Shown here piece by piece: positions 54,041-64,000 of a stretch of 64,000 bases of DNA. How positions within the stretch are numbered: position 1 is the first letter of the stretch; each line of letters opens with the position of its first letter. The notes under the pieces were generated by a model. That model was not told the origin of the DNA. It searched no databases and was given only the letters and a program-made list of their open reading frames with translations. The position numbers and the translations under genes were made by a program. The stretch comes from Branchinecta lynchi (lineage: Eukaryota > Arthropoda > Branchiopoda > Anostraca > Branchinectidae): positions 2,208,561 through 2,272,560 of the forward strand of contig JAKZAP010000003.1 in the NCBI GenBank assembly GCA_023053575.1, read 5' to 3'.

Positions 54041-54740
54041 AGGTAGGTAGGTAGGTAGGTAGTTTTTATTTATAACAAATTTAACCAACTTCTAACAAAC
54101 AACGCAAATGCCTCACGACATACTTAAGCGCGTAAATTAACTCCAATAAAAGAAAAATAACCGTCTTAACCTAGCCTAAACAAATAAATAATAGAAATCC
54201 TTCGAAACACCACAACTAAAGATACGTACATACACTTTATTGCTTGCAAGAATCAATAATATGCCTTCGAAGCAGTTTTTTAAATTTTGATGGGTCAAGA
54301 CACTGTTTCAAATCAGCTGGAATGGAGTTCCAGATTTTCGGGCCAGCATGGCGAAGACCAAAACTAGATCGTGAAGTAGGCCTAATTTCAACTGAAAAAT
54401 CCGATCTACGGGAAGTGGGATAATTGTGGAACTGCCAGTTAATTGAAAATAACCCTGCATAACTTAATGGTAATAGTCCACGTTGATATAAAAAACAAAT
54501 AAATGAAATAGACATATCTCTGAGCTGACAAATACTGAAAATTCCCGACAGTGCATAAAGGTGCTTAACTGAAGATCTATTGTCAATACTGAAAAGTATC
54601 CTAAGGGCTTTATTTTGAAGAATCTGAAGAGGTTTAAGAATAGAAGGAAAAGTAGAAGCCCACACTGAAGCACAGTAAACAAAATACGGGTGGACGAAAG
54701 AAAAATAGATAGTGTTCAGAATATATCTCGAATAAATAAT
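54041..54740 (-). pseudogene. LINE D: 5'-truncated CR1/L2-type RT C-terminus with (GTAG)n tail
   Basis: The minus strand from about 54740 reads 'ILNTIYFSFVHPYFVYCASV', 'LQILQNKALRILFSID', 'PTSRSSFGLRHAGPKIWNSI' and 'PADLKQCLDPSKFKKLLRR', the standard C-terminal domain of CR1/L2 RT. The frame is open over this part to the stop at 54237. The 3' UTR ends in GGTAGGTAGGTAGGTAGG at 54043-54061 (plus strand). No RT palm is present. The residues before 54740 in the open frame belong to flanking DNA. Confidence 0.75.
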
Positions 54741-55363
54741 CAGATAGAACCTCAGTCTTTGGTACCAGGCAGCAACGATGAATACCTCGAGAAAACTGAG
54801 CAAACCTAGGGATATTTACTGTAGCTTTTTTGCCCGTCTACTTTACTTCCGTCTTCACCGTTGCTCATCGCAGAGAAAGTAAATGAAGGAGGCGTACTCC
54901 GCGAGCTGAACCGCTCTTGAGCGCGTCCAAAGAATCAATCAGCTTCGTCTCCTACTTTTCCTCAAGGTGGTTTCAAAGCGATAGCCTATAGCTAATTGTA
55001 GAGGTAACAAAACGTGCTGTGACGCGAAGCTACTAACCTCCACTCGTTCGCAGCGGAACAGGCATGAGGAAATACTCGACTCCTCATAGTACAGAGATAG
55101 GGAGACGGAGGTTCTATCTGATTATTTGTTCTTGGTACTATAGACCCTGGATGTGTGCTATACGCTGTGCGAGGCTTCTAAATCCTTGAACCAAGAAACC
55201 CAAACAATCTGTGGTCGTCCATTCGATCTAACTAGATTGTCTACTCCTTGGCGTGTGCTATTCTCTGACAATGAAGTGTATCACTGTGTCTGGATGTTTT
55301 TAGCAGCGACACGCCAAAAAATAGACCAGACAAATGAGTTGAAATGTCAAGCGCTCAAGTTTT
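54741..55363. other. Region without a supported gene; 19-bp inverted repeat
   Basis: 'AATAATCAGATAGAACCT' at about 54733-54750 and its complement 'AGGTTCTATCTGATTATT' at about 55108-55125 form an inverted pair 360 bp apart, one arm at the LINE D junction. No gene is supported. Confidence 0.45.
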
Positions 55364-57000
55364 TATGTCACTTGCCCTTCGGCCAAGTGCCATATAGCGA
55401 TCGCAATTTCTATCCGTCCGTCGGTCGGTCGGTGGGTCCGGGTTTTGCTAGTTCGGGCACATCCATCATAAGCTAGGACGATGAAACTTGGCAGGCTTAT
55501 CAGGTACCCCAAATCATTAGTTGGAAATAGTCACTTTCCCGATCCGAGCATCGTGGGGCGAGTGGAGGGAGGGGGAATCCGGAATCTTGAGGTATTTATC
55601 ACTTTTGAACGGGTGATCGGATCTTAATGAAATTTGATATTTGGGAAGATCTCGTGCCTCAGACAACCCACTTAAAATCCGGACTGGATTCGGTGACTTT
55701 GGGGGGAACTGGAGGGGGGAGCCGGAAATCTTGGGAAACGCTTAGAGTGGAGGGATCGGGACGAAACTTGGTGGGAAGAACAAGCACAAGTCCTAGATAC
55801 ATCATTGACATAACCGGACCGGATTCGGGCACTGTCGGGGGAGTTGGGGGGGGGGGGGGGGAATTCGGTGATCGTGCGAGTTCGGTACTAGGACGATGAA
55901 ATTTGGTAGGCATATCAGGGAACCGAACTGACTACCTTGGGAATAGTCGTTTCCCCGGCGGAAACTAGTAACCTGCATAACTTTGGAAAGGGTAATCGGA
56001 CGTGCATGAAACTTGACAAGTGCCAAGAACAACTTTTCAAATCCGGACGGATACGATAACTGGCGGGGGGGGGGGGGGGGGGGGTGGAAAGGGGCACCGG
56101 AAATCTTTTGAAAGGCTCAGATTCGAGGGATCTGGGAAGAAAAAGCTTAAACCCTAGATACATTACTGACAAAACAAAACTGCATCATGTCACAGTGAGG
56201 GGAGTTGGACGGGGGTTTACCGGAATTCCGGTGATCTCGAGTTAGGGTACTTCCAGATGTGCTAGGACGATGAAACTTGGCAGGAATTTTAGGGATTCTA
56301 TCATACTGACTTGAAAATAGTCCCTTCTCCGATTTGATCATCGTGGGGGAGTAAAGGGGTGGGAAATACGGATTCTAGTGACATTCACAACTTTGGAACG
56401 GGTGATCGAACGTGCATGAAACTTGGTAAGTATTAAGAATAAGTGTCTCGGATGTTCAGTTTCAAGTGTGGAGCGGATCTGATCTCTGGCGGGGGGGGGG
56501 GGGAGCTGGAGGGGGCACTGGAAATCTCCAGAATCCCGTAAAGTTGAGGGATCGGATTTGGTCTTGGTTGGAAGAACCCCTAGATAAATCCTTTACAAAA
56601 CAGGACCGGATCGTGTCACGGTGGGGAAAGTTGGAGGGAGTTTTCCGGAATTCCGGTGATCTCGAGCTAGGGTGCTTCCAGATGTGCTAGGACCATGAAA
56701 CTTGGCAGGCCTATTAGGCACTCTAACATATTGATTTGAAAATAGTCCCTTCCCCGATCTGACCAGCGTGGGTGGAGTAGAGGGATGGGGAATCTGGAAT
56801 CTGGAGATATTCGTAACATAGGAACGGGTGATCGGACGCGCATGAAACTTGACAAGTGTCAAGAGCGAGCATCTCAAATGACCAGTTTCAAGTCTGGAGT
56901 GATTTTGATCACTGGGGGGGGGGGGGGGCTGGAGGGGGACTAACTGACAAACATGCTAACTGTTCTGACAAGTGCCATATGAGAGTTTCAGCTCTTGTTG
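55364..57000 (+). mobile_element. Family 1 repeat, copy 1D, internally shortened
   Basis: Starts with the same palindrome (one base changed, TATGTCACTTG) and GGTCGGTCGG repeats; ends CAAGTGCCATATGAG then 'TTTCAGCTCTTGTTG'. About 1.64 kb, shorter than copy 1C by loss of interior units. G runs up to 18 on the plus strand at 56065-56082, 56490-56502 and 56917-56928. Confidence 0.8.
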
Positions 57001-57383
57001 TACTAGCCACGCTGTATTCGCCGAAGCGAATGCAAATCCGCGTTGTGTTTGCACCAAGTTTTATCACAGAAAAGTTCTTTGCACTAACAACGTAGTACTA
57101 ATGACTCAAACTCAACAACTCAGTCCTTGGTGAACCAATCGCGGCGATGTTTGGGAGCAGCTGTAATACCGCTTCCGGCTCATCAGCTAGTTACAGGGTG
57201 ATTTTGCTTCGGCAAGAAGAGTTCGTCATCAAGAGTGAAACCAATCTATCTGCTGAAGAAATACTAAAATACTACGGCCCTGGATGTGCTATTCTTCAGT
57301 CTGGACCTCGTTGTTGGAGGGGGGTACCGGATATTTTTCAATTCCCGATGATGAACCGGCTTAGAAGGTGGGAATAATCTTAC

Positions 57384-57541
57384 CTGTGTGTTAAATCCTG
57401 CATACAGGACAGGGTTGTAGATTACTGCAGTCTTTGCCACAATGAGGGGTATGACGGTAGATTCTGGAGACAGTGAATCTTTTGCTCCCACGAGAACCAA
57501 AAGTGACATCATGGCATACGGACCCCAGGCAAACAAGAAAG
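57384..57541 (-). CDS. Opsin exon: end of TM6, TM7, retinal-binding Lys, NPxxY
   Basis: 158-bp exon with acceptor TTTGTTCTAG and donor CAG/GTAAGA, entering with a 2-base partial codon and leaving in phase 0. It encodes 52 residues: 'FLFAWGPYAMMSLLVLVG' (TM6 end, with the Trp-x-Pro-Tyr of opsins), an extracellular loop 'AKDSLSPEST', and TM7 'IPLIVAKTAVIYNPVLYAGF' then NTQ. The Lys in 'AKT' is at the place of the Schiff-base lysine and 'NPVLY' is the NPxxY motif. This combination is diagnostic of opsins, light-sensing class A GPCRs. The 'AKT...YNP...NTQ' style looks more like ciliary/pteropsin-type than rhabdomeric, but that is a guess. The gene runs leftward; earlier exons should lie beyond 57541 and the helix-8/tail exon below 57384. 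I find neither with certainty. The frame is intact, so the gene is probably functional. Confidence 0.85.
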
Positions 57542-57544
57542 CTA

Positions 57545-58072
57545 GAACAAAACAAATCTTTAGCTTATTACTATGTCAACACTACAACGCTTACCCAGCC
57601 TCAAATCGTGTCAGCTCATGTATGAAGGATATAGTGGAATCAATTGTAAACTGGAATTTGGATAGGACATTCACATATTTGCTTAGTCTTTCCGACTGTC
57701 TCAGTGAACTATCAAAAAAGTAATATCCAAACGGAAAGCAATATCTTTGAAGTTAGAGTAGTCGGGACTTCATTCGTGAATAATCACACTGGCTTTAGGA
57801 GCAAAAGTACGACAAGAGACCAGGGGCTCATCTAGGAGGAGGCGGGGGTGGGCCCAGAGCTACCGATAACCTAGTAGCTAGGGGGAGTAAAAATCTAGTT
57901 GACGAGGAGAAATACTACATATGTATCTCAGGGTTTCTCATAAAAGGTTTCTCAGTAAGTCTAATAGTATTGATCACTTTTTGTCCAAATGTACTTAATT
58001 CATTAAAGTATTTTTGGTCTCAGCTATGCCAGATTTCTGTTGAAGGACGAGAGGGGTACCGGGACAGCACCG

Positions 58073-58105
<33 letters not shown>

Positions 58106-58276
58106 GTTCCTACGAAATGATTCCTCTGCAAGAGACAATGACATACAGCAAAGGCCAAAAGCTTGCTGTACCCCTACCATAACCAAGCTATAGCTTAATA
58201 TCTACTGTTAGCAGAAGCGTCGCTATGGTGTGTGTGTGTGTGAGGGGGGGGGGGGTACCACCACCCTCGAAGAAAG
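57545..58276. other. Probable opsin intron; G and C runs
   Basis: Contains a polypyrimidine tract for the acceptor, a C25 run at 58077-58103 and a (GT)n then G10 tract near 58228-58255. No other feature supported. Confidence 0.5.
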
Positions 58277-59334
58277 AACAAGACCAAAGGTTTCGATAGG
58301 ATCCCTAAAATCTAATATTTGATTCAGATAATTGCTAACGAACTACCACACCGTCCAGAAAAAAAAAGAAAGTTCAGAAGCAAATTCAGCATATCTCCTT
58401 ATCCGTATAAAGAACATCTAATCAACTTCAAGTAAAACTTCTTATAAAAGAACGGTTTCAACCGGATTCCGAACGAACGATATGCCCCAGTAAAAAAAAG
58501 ATTGTCATATACAGATTCAGCAAATCTTCTTACCTCTAAATCTGTCGTCTAATCAACTTCAGATAAAACTTTGATTTTAACAAATTTTCCGGTTTCAGCC
58601 TGATTCCGAGCGAAGTTGTCGGGGTAGAAAATACTTTTCAAATAAGTGTTCAACATGTCTTCTTACCCCTAAATAGAACATCTAATCAACTTCAGATAAA
58701 ACTTTTACTTTTAACAAACTTTCCGGTTTTGGCCGAATTCCGGGGCTAACTTCTTGCCCTGCGAGAAAATGGTTTTCACCATCGTGTTCAGCATGTCTTT
58801 CTACGATAAATCGAACATCTAATCAACTTCAAATAAGACTTTTACTTTTAAAAGACTTTCCGGTTTTGGCCGGATTCCGGGCTTACTACTTGTCCGGCGA
58901 AAAAAATGGCTTTCACCATCCTGTTCAACATGTCTTCTTACCCCTATACATGAGCTTCAAAAAGAACTTTTACTTTTAACAAACTTTCCGGTTTCGGCCG
59001 GATTACGAGCGAACTACTTGTCCGATGACAAAATGGCTTTCACCATTGTGTTCAGCATGTGTTCTTACCCCATAATCGACTATCACATCATCCATTTCAA
59101 AATATTTAATTTGTCCCTTAATTTAAACCCCCTCCCCCACCCCTAAATGTAGGGCTGCAGATCCCATCTACAAATTCGACCTTAACCTAGACCGAAGAGT
59201 CCTCACACCAAGTTTCATCAAAATATCTCATTTCCTTCGAGAGTTATAGCGCGCACAGACGGACGGACGGACAGATGGACAACTTTTGCGATGTCATAGG
59301 TATCCCTCCACTTACGTTTTGGGATCCCAAAAAA
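58277..59334 (-). mobile_element. Family 2 repeat, copy 2e
   Basis: From 'GAACAAGACCAAAGGTTTCG' plus ATAGGATCCC to 'CACTTACGTTTTGGGATCCC'. About six degenerate units with 'CATCTAATCAACTTCA', 'AACAAACTTTCCGGTTT' and 'CAGCATGTCTTCTTACCCC'. Before the terminal palindrome comes GACGGACGGACGGACAG. Full length, non-coding; the best copy for defining the unit. Confidence 0.8.
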
Positions 59335-60364
59335 TCTAATCTGGGCGCAATCGCAGAGCGCGGGAACCAAAATTTTGTTTGCTAAACTGGACGTTCCCAG
59401 AGCGCCCGAAGACAAAAGCTCAGCTAAACGGGCGCTCACCCAGGTAAGCTCGATGGCGGACTGGTAGTGCACCTCGAAAAGTCAATAAGGCTAGTTCAGG
59501 GTTACCAAGAAACTGAGGTAACATCCACCTCGAAACTAGGCCGTTCTGGGTTCTCGAGCGTTTGAGACTTCAGGAATAGGATTCTCAGCCGCGTGTTCCG
59601 GGCTTGCCAGATTGATAATTTTGACACGATCTGTTCTGTACCAATATCTCTTAATTCGTGGAAGCATCAGGCCGATTTTCCTTGTGGCGTACAATTTTAA
59701 GAATTTATTAGTTTCTAGTTAGTAAGTCGTTAGTAAATCGGCTTTGTGAGCATTGAGCGACGGTGTAATGACGGGATGGATTGTGGATTTGGCAACAAGT
59801 CATTGATTTTTTTTTTTAACTGGAACTGCTCTGTTTCATGTTTTCTGGATGATCGGTATTTCTTTTTTGGAAAGGGTCAAACTGAAGCAGATTACCAACT
59901 TCCGGCTAGAGGTCTCACATTTTCTGAATTCGTCATTAACAAAGAAAGACGGGCAGATCCGTACTAGAGTGGCCCTTAATTTCAATTTGAATCGGAAAAG
60001 ACGTATTCTGATCATACAGGCTTTCACAAAATAATTTTGCCGGCGGCGCCTTTGTAGTAGGCTCTATTTACTGGAAGCTCGCGTAATTTCATTCGTGTTT
60101 TAGGCTTGTAATTTCGGAGCTTGGGTCATCGTAAAATCTAGATTTTATAGGCGGAAGTAATGTTTTGTCCCAAAAAAGTCATAAACTATACTTACAAAAT
60201 TTCTCATTTTCATTCTGTCTGATATAGAGTCATTAGGAACTGCTGTGAGGCGGGATATTGCGTTGGCGAACTCCTATTATTACACATAACATTCACCTTA
60301 AATTTCTGTGACTTCGCACAGTTTCCAGCGTGCGATGCTGTGTTTCTTAACTATTTTTAGGAAA
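59335..60364. other. Region without a supported gene
   Basis: ORFs here are short and overlap on both strands (59746-60034) without domains. A T9 run lies near 59809. Nothing else that I can support. Confidence 0.5.
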
Positions 60365-61357
60365 TTTTGGGATCCCAAAACGTAAGTGGAGGGATACCTA
60401 TGACATCGCAAAAGTTGTACGTCTGTCCGTATAATAACTCTCGAAGGGATTGAGATATTTTGATGAAACTTGGTGGGAGGATCCTTTGGGTCAAAGTACA
60501 TGTCAAGTTCGAAGACGGGCTCTGTATCCCTATATTTGAGGGTGGGGGAGGGGTTTCAAATTAAGGGGCAAACAAATACTTTTTGAAAGCTATATAGATA
60601 GTTGATTTACGGGTAAGGCGACATGCTGAATTCAAATATGAAATATATTTTCTGGCCGGAAAAATAGTTCACCCGGAATCCGGGGAAAACCGGAAAATTT
60701 GTGAAAAGTGAAAGTTTAATATGAAGTTGATTAGAGGTTCGATTAAGGGGCAAAGAGACAAGCCGAATCCGAATATGAAATTAATTTTCTCGCCGGACTA
60801 TTAGTTCGGCCGGAATTCGGCCCAAAACGGAAAATCTGTGAAAAGTAAAAGTTTTATTTCAATTTGATAAGATGTCAGATTTGCGGGTAAGAAGACATGC
60901 TGAGGTCGCATTTGACAATCATTTTCTCACCGGATGTATAGATCGCTCGGAATCCGGCTGAAACCGGAAAATTTGTTAAAAGTAAAAGTGTAATCTGAAG
61001 TTGATTAGAGGTTGGATGAAGGGGTTGGAACCAGAAGTTGGGCAGAAGTAAGGAAGGAAGGAGATACGACATAGGCTATATGGTAAACCGTATGCTGAAT
61101 CAATATTTGAATATTTGACAGCGCGAAACGGATATCTGGATATATCTGAACTTGTTGAAATGCAGCTGGTGTATCCGGTTTGCACTGTCAAATACAAACA
61201 TGTTCTTCTCCGATTATTACCGTTGGCCTTAACCTGTTTGTGAATGTTTAAAAGTAAAAATGTTTAAGAAGTCTGTTGAAGACCGAATCTACAAGACTGA
61301 ATTGTCGGGAGCAAATATTAAAATTTTGGGATCCCATTGAAACCTTTGGTCTTGTTT
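60365..61357 (+). mobile_element. Family 2 repeat, copy 2f
   Basis: Starts TTTTGGGATCCCAAAACG with 'TAAGTGGAGGGATACC', contains 'TTTTGATGAAACTTGGTGGG', then units with 'AAACCGGAAAATTTGT' and 'GAAGTTGATTAGAGGTTCGA', and ends TTTTGGGATCCCATTGAAAC with 'CTTTGGTCTTGTT'. Opposite orientation to copy 2e, 1.03 kb away. Confidence 0.8.
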
Positions 61358-61789
61358 CCAACTGGTATGACTCGTGAGCCTTGCTTGAAATCTGTTGTAT
61401 ATTTTCAGGTAGTCATCTCCCACGCCCAAGCCCTTCAAATCGCCCCTGAGCTCGTAGATACGACTAAGTTTCTTCAGACTTCAACGCTTGCAAGGTATGG
61501 CATGTTTTATTACTACATGTGCGACGAAAAGCTAAAATGGGTGGCAGCACACTGGCAGGCGCCCTGCCCCCCCCCCCCCCCTCGAGCTTTCGCTAGCGAC
61601 GCCCCTGACTGTGTGTCATGATTAATAAAACCCCTGCGCTCATCTTGTCAATCCTCAGTTGGACTTTGAAGAAAGGATGGACAGATAGATGAGCTGAAAG
61701 CAGTATAGTTGCAAGCTAGCCCGGAATTGAGACGTGTCTGAAAATCATATGGTGAGAACTGTGTTGAATGTTCACCCGTTCAGAGCAAA

Positions 61790-62095
61790 TTGAGCACCGG
61801 TAGGATTATAGGAAATATTTGGGCAAGGTTAGAGTGGTATATGTGGTCCCTTCTTTTGTCCGATGTGCGGTAAAATGAATGAATGTATTCTCCCTTCAGT
61901 CGGTGAATGTCAGGGATTACTCGACCTGAGAAAGGAGATATTTGGGTGATATGGTGTGGGGCGAGAAAAGTTGAAACAAATTTTATAAAATAGACTGTTT
62001 TAGAGATTTAAGAAATTTAGGAGTCACAGGGGAAGTTTTTCAGTCCCTTTCAGCGTTTTACGGAAATAAATCTTATCTTATTTTATCTTGTCATT
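61790..62095 (+). pseudogene. Decayed relative of LINE C (zinc knuckle and 3' end)
   Basis: The plus strand reads 'CPMCGKMNECILPSVGEC', then 'GLLDLRKEIFG', with stops, parallel to 'CPLCGMIDEDVEHSICDC' and 'GLRYLREEIFR' of LINE C. The knuckle His is lost. It ends in 'ATCTTATCTTATTTTATCTT', a 3' tail-like stretch. Confidence 0.5.
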
Positions 62096-62682
62096 GTATC
62101 TAAATTATTATTACTTGAATTTTCCTCCTACTTAAATGTCATACCGACACCATCGTCTGCGTATTTGGCTTTCGATTCGGGATCGAGAGTATATTCACCC
62201 AAAGCCAGACTGACGGTTACCCAACATTTCACATGCCAGCTGCAGAACTTCACGTCTTTTCTTCTCAAACTTTTCTCCGCTTATACTCCGGATCGATAAA
62301 AGATGTTTTGAGTGGACATTTTGTAACTACCGGCCTTATTCATCTTTCAGGCTCTCAATATTTGCTGAGACTCTCAATGTCTATCGCCCTCGTCCTTTGA
62401 CTCCTGGCAAGAGGTGTCCTCTCGTTCCCTTAAGAGTTCCGATATTGAAATGCAAAAAGAGAGTCTGTGTCGTTTCATGGAAGAACAGTCGAAAAGAAAA
62501 TAAGCGGATTAGATTTTTATCTTTTAGTGCCCCGCTTTTTGCATAACAGCGGAGTCTGAGTAAAATACACATATTAAAAACTTAACAATACAATGTAAAT
62601 AAACATGACTATGTTATTTTCATAGTTTAAAAACACACTAAATAGAGTTAAAACGGGTACAGGATTGATGATTTAGGCACTA

Positions 62683-62974
62683 CACTGTCAGAAGTTTCAG
62701 AACAGACAACAGAAGGATGCGCGGTTTCGACAGACAATGTGTAACAGACAACACTTCAGATGTGTCTGTTGTGTAGGAAAACGTTATGCATAACAAGCGT
62801 TGCCATCAGGAAGAAAACAAAAAATGCAGTAGATACTTTTTGGCTTTTCCTGGCAAAGATTGTTATGAATAATATTTCCCAACACAACAGATAACATCCC
62901 AAGTGTTGTCTATTACGCACTGTTTGTTGAAACCGCGCATCCTTCTGTTGTCTGTTACGAAACTTCTGACAATG
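62683..62974. mobile_element. 292-bp MITE with about 45-bp inverted termini
   Basis: Left end CACTGTCAGAAGTTTC then 'AACAGACAACAGAAGGATG' and 'CGCGGTTTC'; the right end is its complement (CATTGTCAGAAGTTTC). Preceded by TA, but the right flank is GA, so the duplication is imperfect. A partial third relative with CACTGTTCTAAGTTTC and 'GTAACAGATAAC' is at 63871-63955. Non-coding. Confidence 0.75.
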
Positions 62975-63025
62975 GAGAAATGACCCTAGCTTGAATCGTG
63001 AAGCGTTCCAACCTTTTAGGTAACA

Positions 63026-63790
63026 TTGTGGATGGCATTCAGCTACATAGCTTACGCGGACGACTTGCTCCTAGTAAGCCGTACCCGATCCACACTCACC
63101 AAAAATGTCTGTAAGCTGTCGTCGGAACTTCTCAAAATCGGTCTTGAAGTTAAGCTCTCAAAATGTGAGTACCTGCATTTCAACCCCTTCGTCAAATCGT
63201 TTGAATGCTAAAGCTTCTATCTCTCTTGGATCGTTCGTCGTCAGATCGACAGAATCTCTACGACGGCTTGGCATAACATTCAAATCCTCGTTGTCAAAAA
63301 TTTGCTCTTCGGTTGTTCAAGAAGTTATTAGATCAATCCGTACCGCCTATGGGCGCATAGTCCCCAACCGGGGGCGCTATCATCGTAAAGCTTTCGGAAA
63401 ATTGTACAGCACCTTCTGCGCTCCTTTTATACTATTTCGTTCTGGTGTCACTCATGTTCTGCTGAAGAAGGAGATAAAAAAGATGAATCATGTTATTTTA
63501 AATATGCAAAGCACCTGCTCCACTTGTCGAAATTATGCCATAACCATACTTTGACGGAGAAGTTCAAAATTTAAGATGCCCGTGTTACCCTTTTGAATGT
63601 TTCTTCGTCGCTATAAAAAATCATTGACAACAGAACCCAACCAGTGCACGACCTTCTATACTGCTTCCTGGCCGACGATTGAAATTAAGTGTCTTTTTGT
63701 GTATGTTTATGTGTTTTATTTACTTTCTTCATTTACTCCGCTTTCTGAAAACGGCGGGTTATAAATAAATTACTTACTTACTTACTTTAT
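63026..63790 (+). pseudogene. LINE E: RT fragment with YADD box and (TTAC)n tail
   Basis: 'SYIAYADDLLLVSRTRS' and 'GLEVKLSKCEYLHFN' (63026-63211) form the RT active site, YADD rather than FADD; a frame change follows, and 63105-63554 continues 'ESLRRLGITFKSSLSK' and 'AFGKLYSTFCAPFILF'. The 3' UTR ends 'AAATTACTTACTTACTTAC' at 63770-63788. A clade distinct from LINEs A-D. 5'-truncated, frameshifted, inactive. Confidence 0.65.
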
Positions 63791-64000
63791 TGACAGATGT
63801 ACATCATACCGAAAATACAGAAATAAGTCCAAAATGATAATGCATTCCAATCCATCGCTTTCAAGCGGGCCACACTGTTCTAAGTTTCGTAACAGATAAC
63901 ACAAGGATGCGTAGTTTCAAGAGATAATACTTGGAATGTTATCTGTTCTGATTTTGCAATAGTACTGTATTGAACGCTGTGCTTGCCTGAAGCCAAAGCT

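Noticed and set aside
57147..57723. Plus-strand ORFs across the opsin exon
   Set aside because: Antisense to a clear exon with splice sites; no domain.
1..64000. CRISPR arrays, bacterial operons, rRNA or intact tRNA genes
   Set aside because: No spaced palindromic array and no complete tRNA fold was seen; all tandem repeats are minisatellites without unique spacers.

Overview
This window is intron-bearing, repeat-dominated animal nuclear DNA, most likely from an invertebrate; I cannot name the species. The reasons are several clades of APE-type non-LTR retrotransposons (LINEs), many small DNA transposons, a complete Polinton/Maverick element, and one clear exon of a host opsin gene with proper splice borders. 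No bacterial operon and no rRNA gene is visible.

Layout. 1-5.0 kb: a minus-strand CR1/Jockey-group LINE (LINE A). Its ORF1 is open and starts with a PWWP-like domain. Its ORF2 is broken and carries a 671-bp TTAA-flanked DNA transposon inside the endonuclease domain. 5-22 kb: no convincing gene, but minisatellites, foldback elements, Tc1-type MITEs, segmental duplications and members of two abundant families, called here family 1 (7.8-9.9 kb) and family 2 (17.8-19.1 and 20.7-21.6 kb). 22.2-26.8 kb: a nearly complete minus-strand LINE (LINE B) with open ORF1 (237 aa) and open ORF2 (1038 aa). 26.9-29.4 kb: an inverted family 1 copy.

29427-42770 is the centrepiece: a 13,344-bp Polinton/Maverick flanked by the 6-bp duplication ATTGAC, with terminal inverted repeats of about 723 bp. 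Most genes run on the plus strand: protein-primed-type DNA polymerase B, FtsK/HerA-type packaging ATPase, a fibre-like protein, a hydrophobic protein with AT-hooks, adenain-like protease, a small zinc-ribbon protein, retroviral-type integrase, an unknown 276-aa protein, penton-like minor capsid protein, a small basic protein and a double-jelly-roll major capsid protein. Together these describe a virus-like transposon that copies, cleaves, packages and integrates itself. Nearly every gene begins with the motif TAAATG overlapping its start codon. The protease and integrase lack that motif and instead lie in the -1 frame behind slippery-type heptamers in the preceding ORF. Polymerase, minor capsid and major capsid genes also contain -1 frame changes, two genes and a membrane ORF carry in-frame stops, and the ATPase has lost its P-loop, so this copy looks defective as sequenced.

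42.8-64 kb: decayed reverse transcriptase fragments (42.8-43.3, 44.9-46.2, 47.3-47.8, 54.0-54.8, 61.8-62.1, 63.0-63.8 kb), more family 1 and family 2 copies, MITEs, and at 57384-57541 on the minus strand an opsin exon encoding the end of TM6 through TM7 with the retinal-binding lysine and NPxxY. This indicates that the right part of the window is inside a host opsin gene whose introns are filled with transposons.
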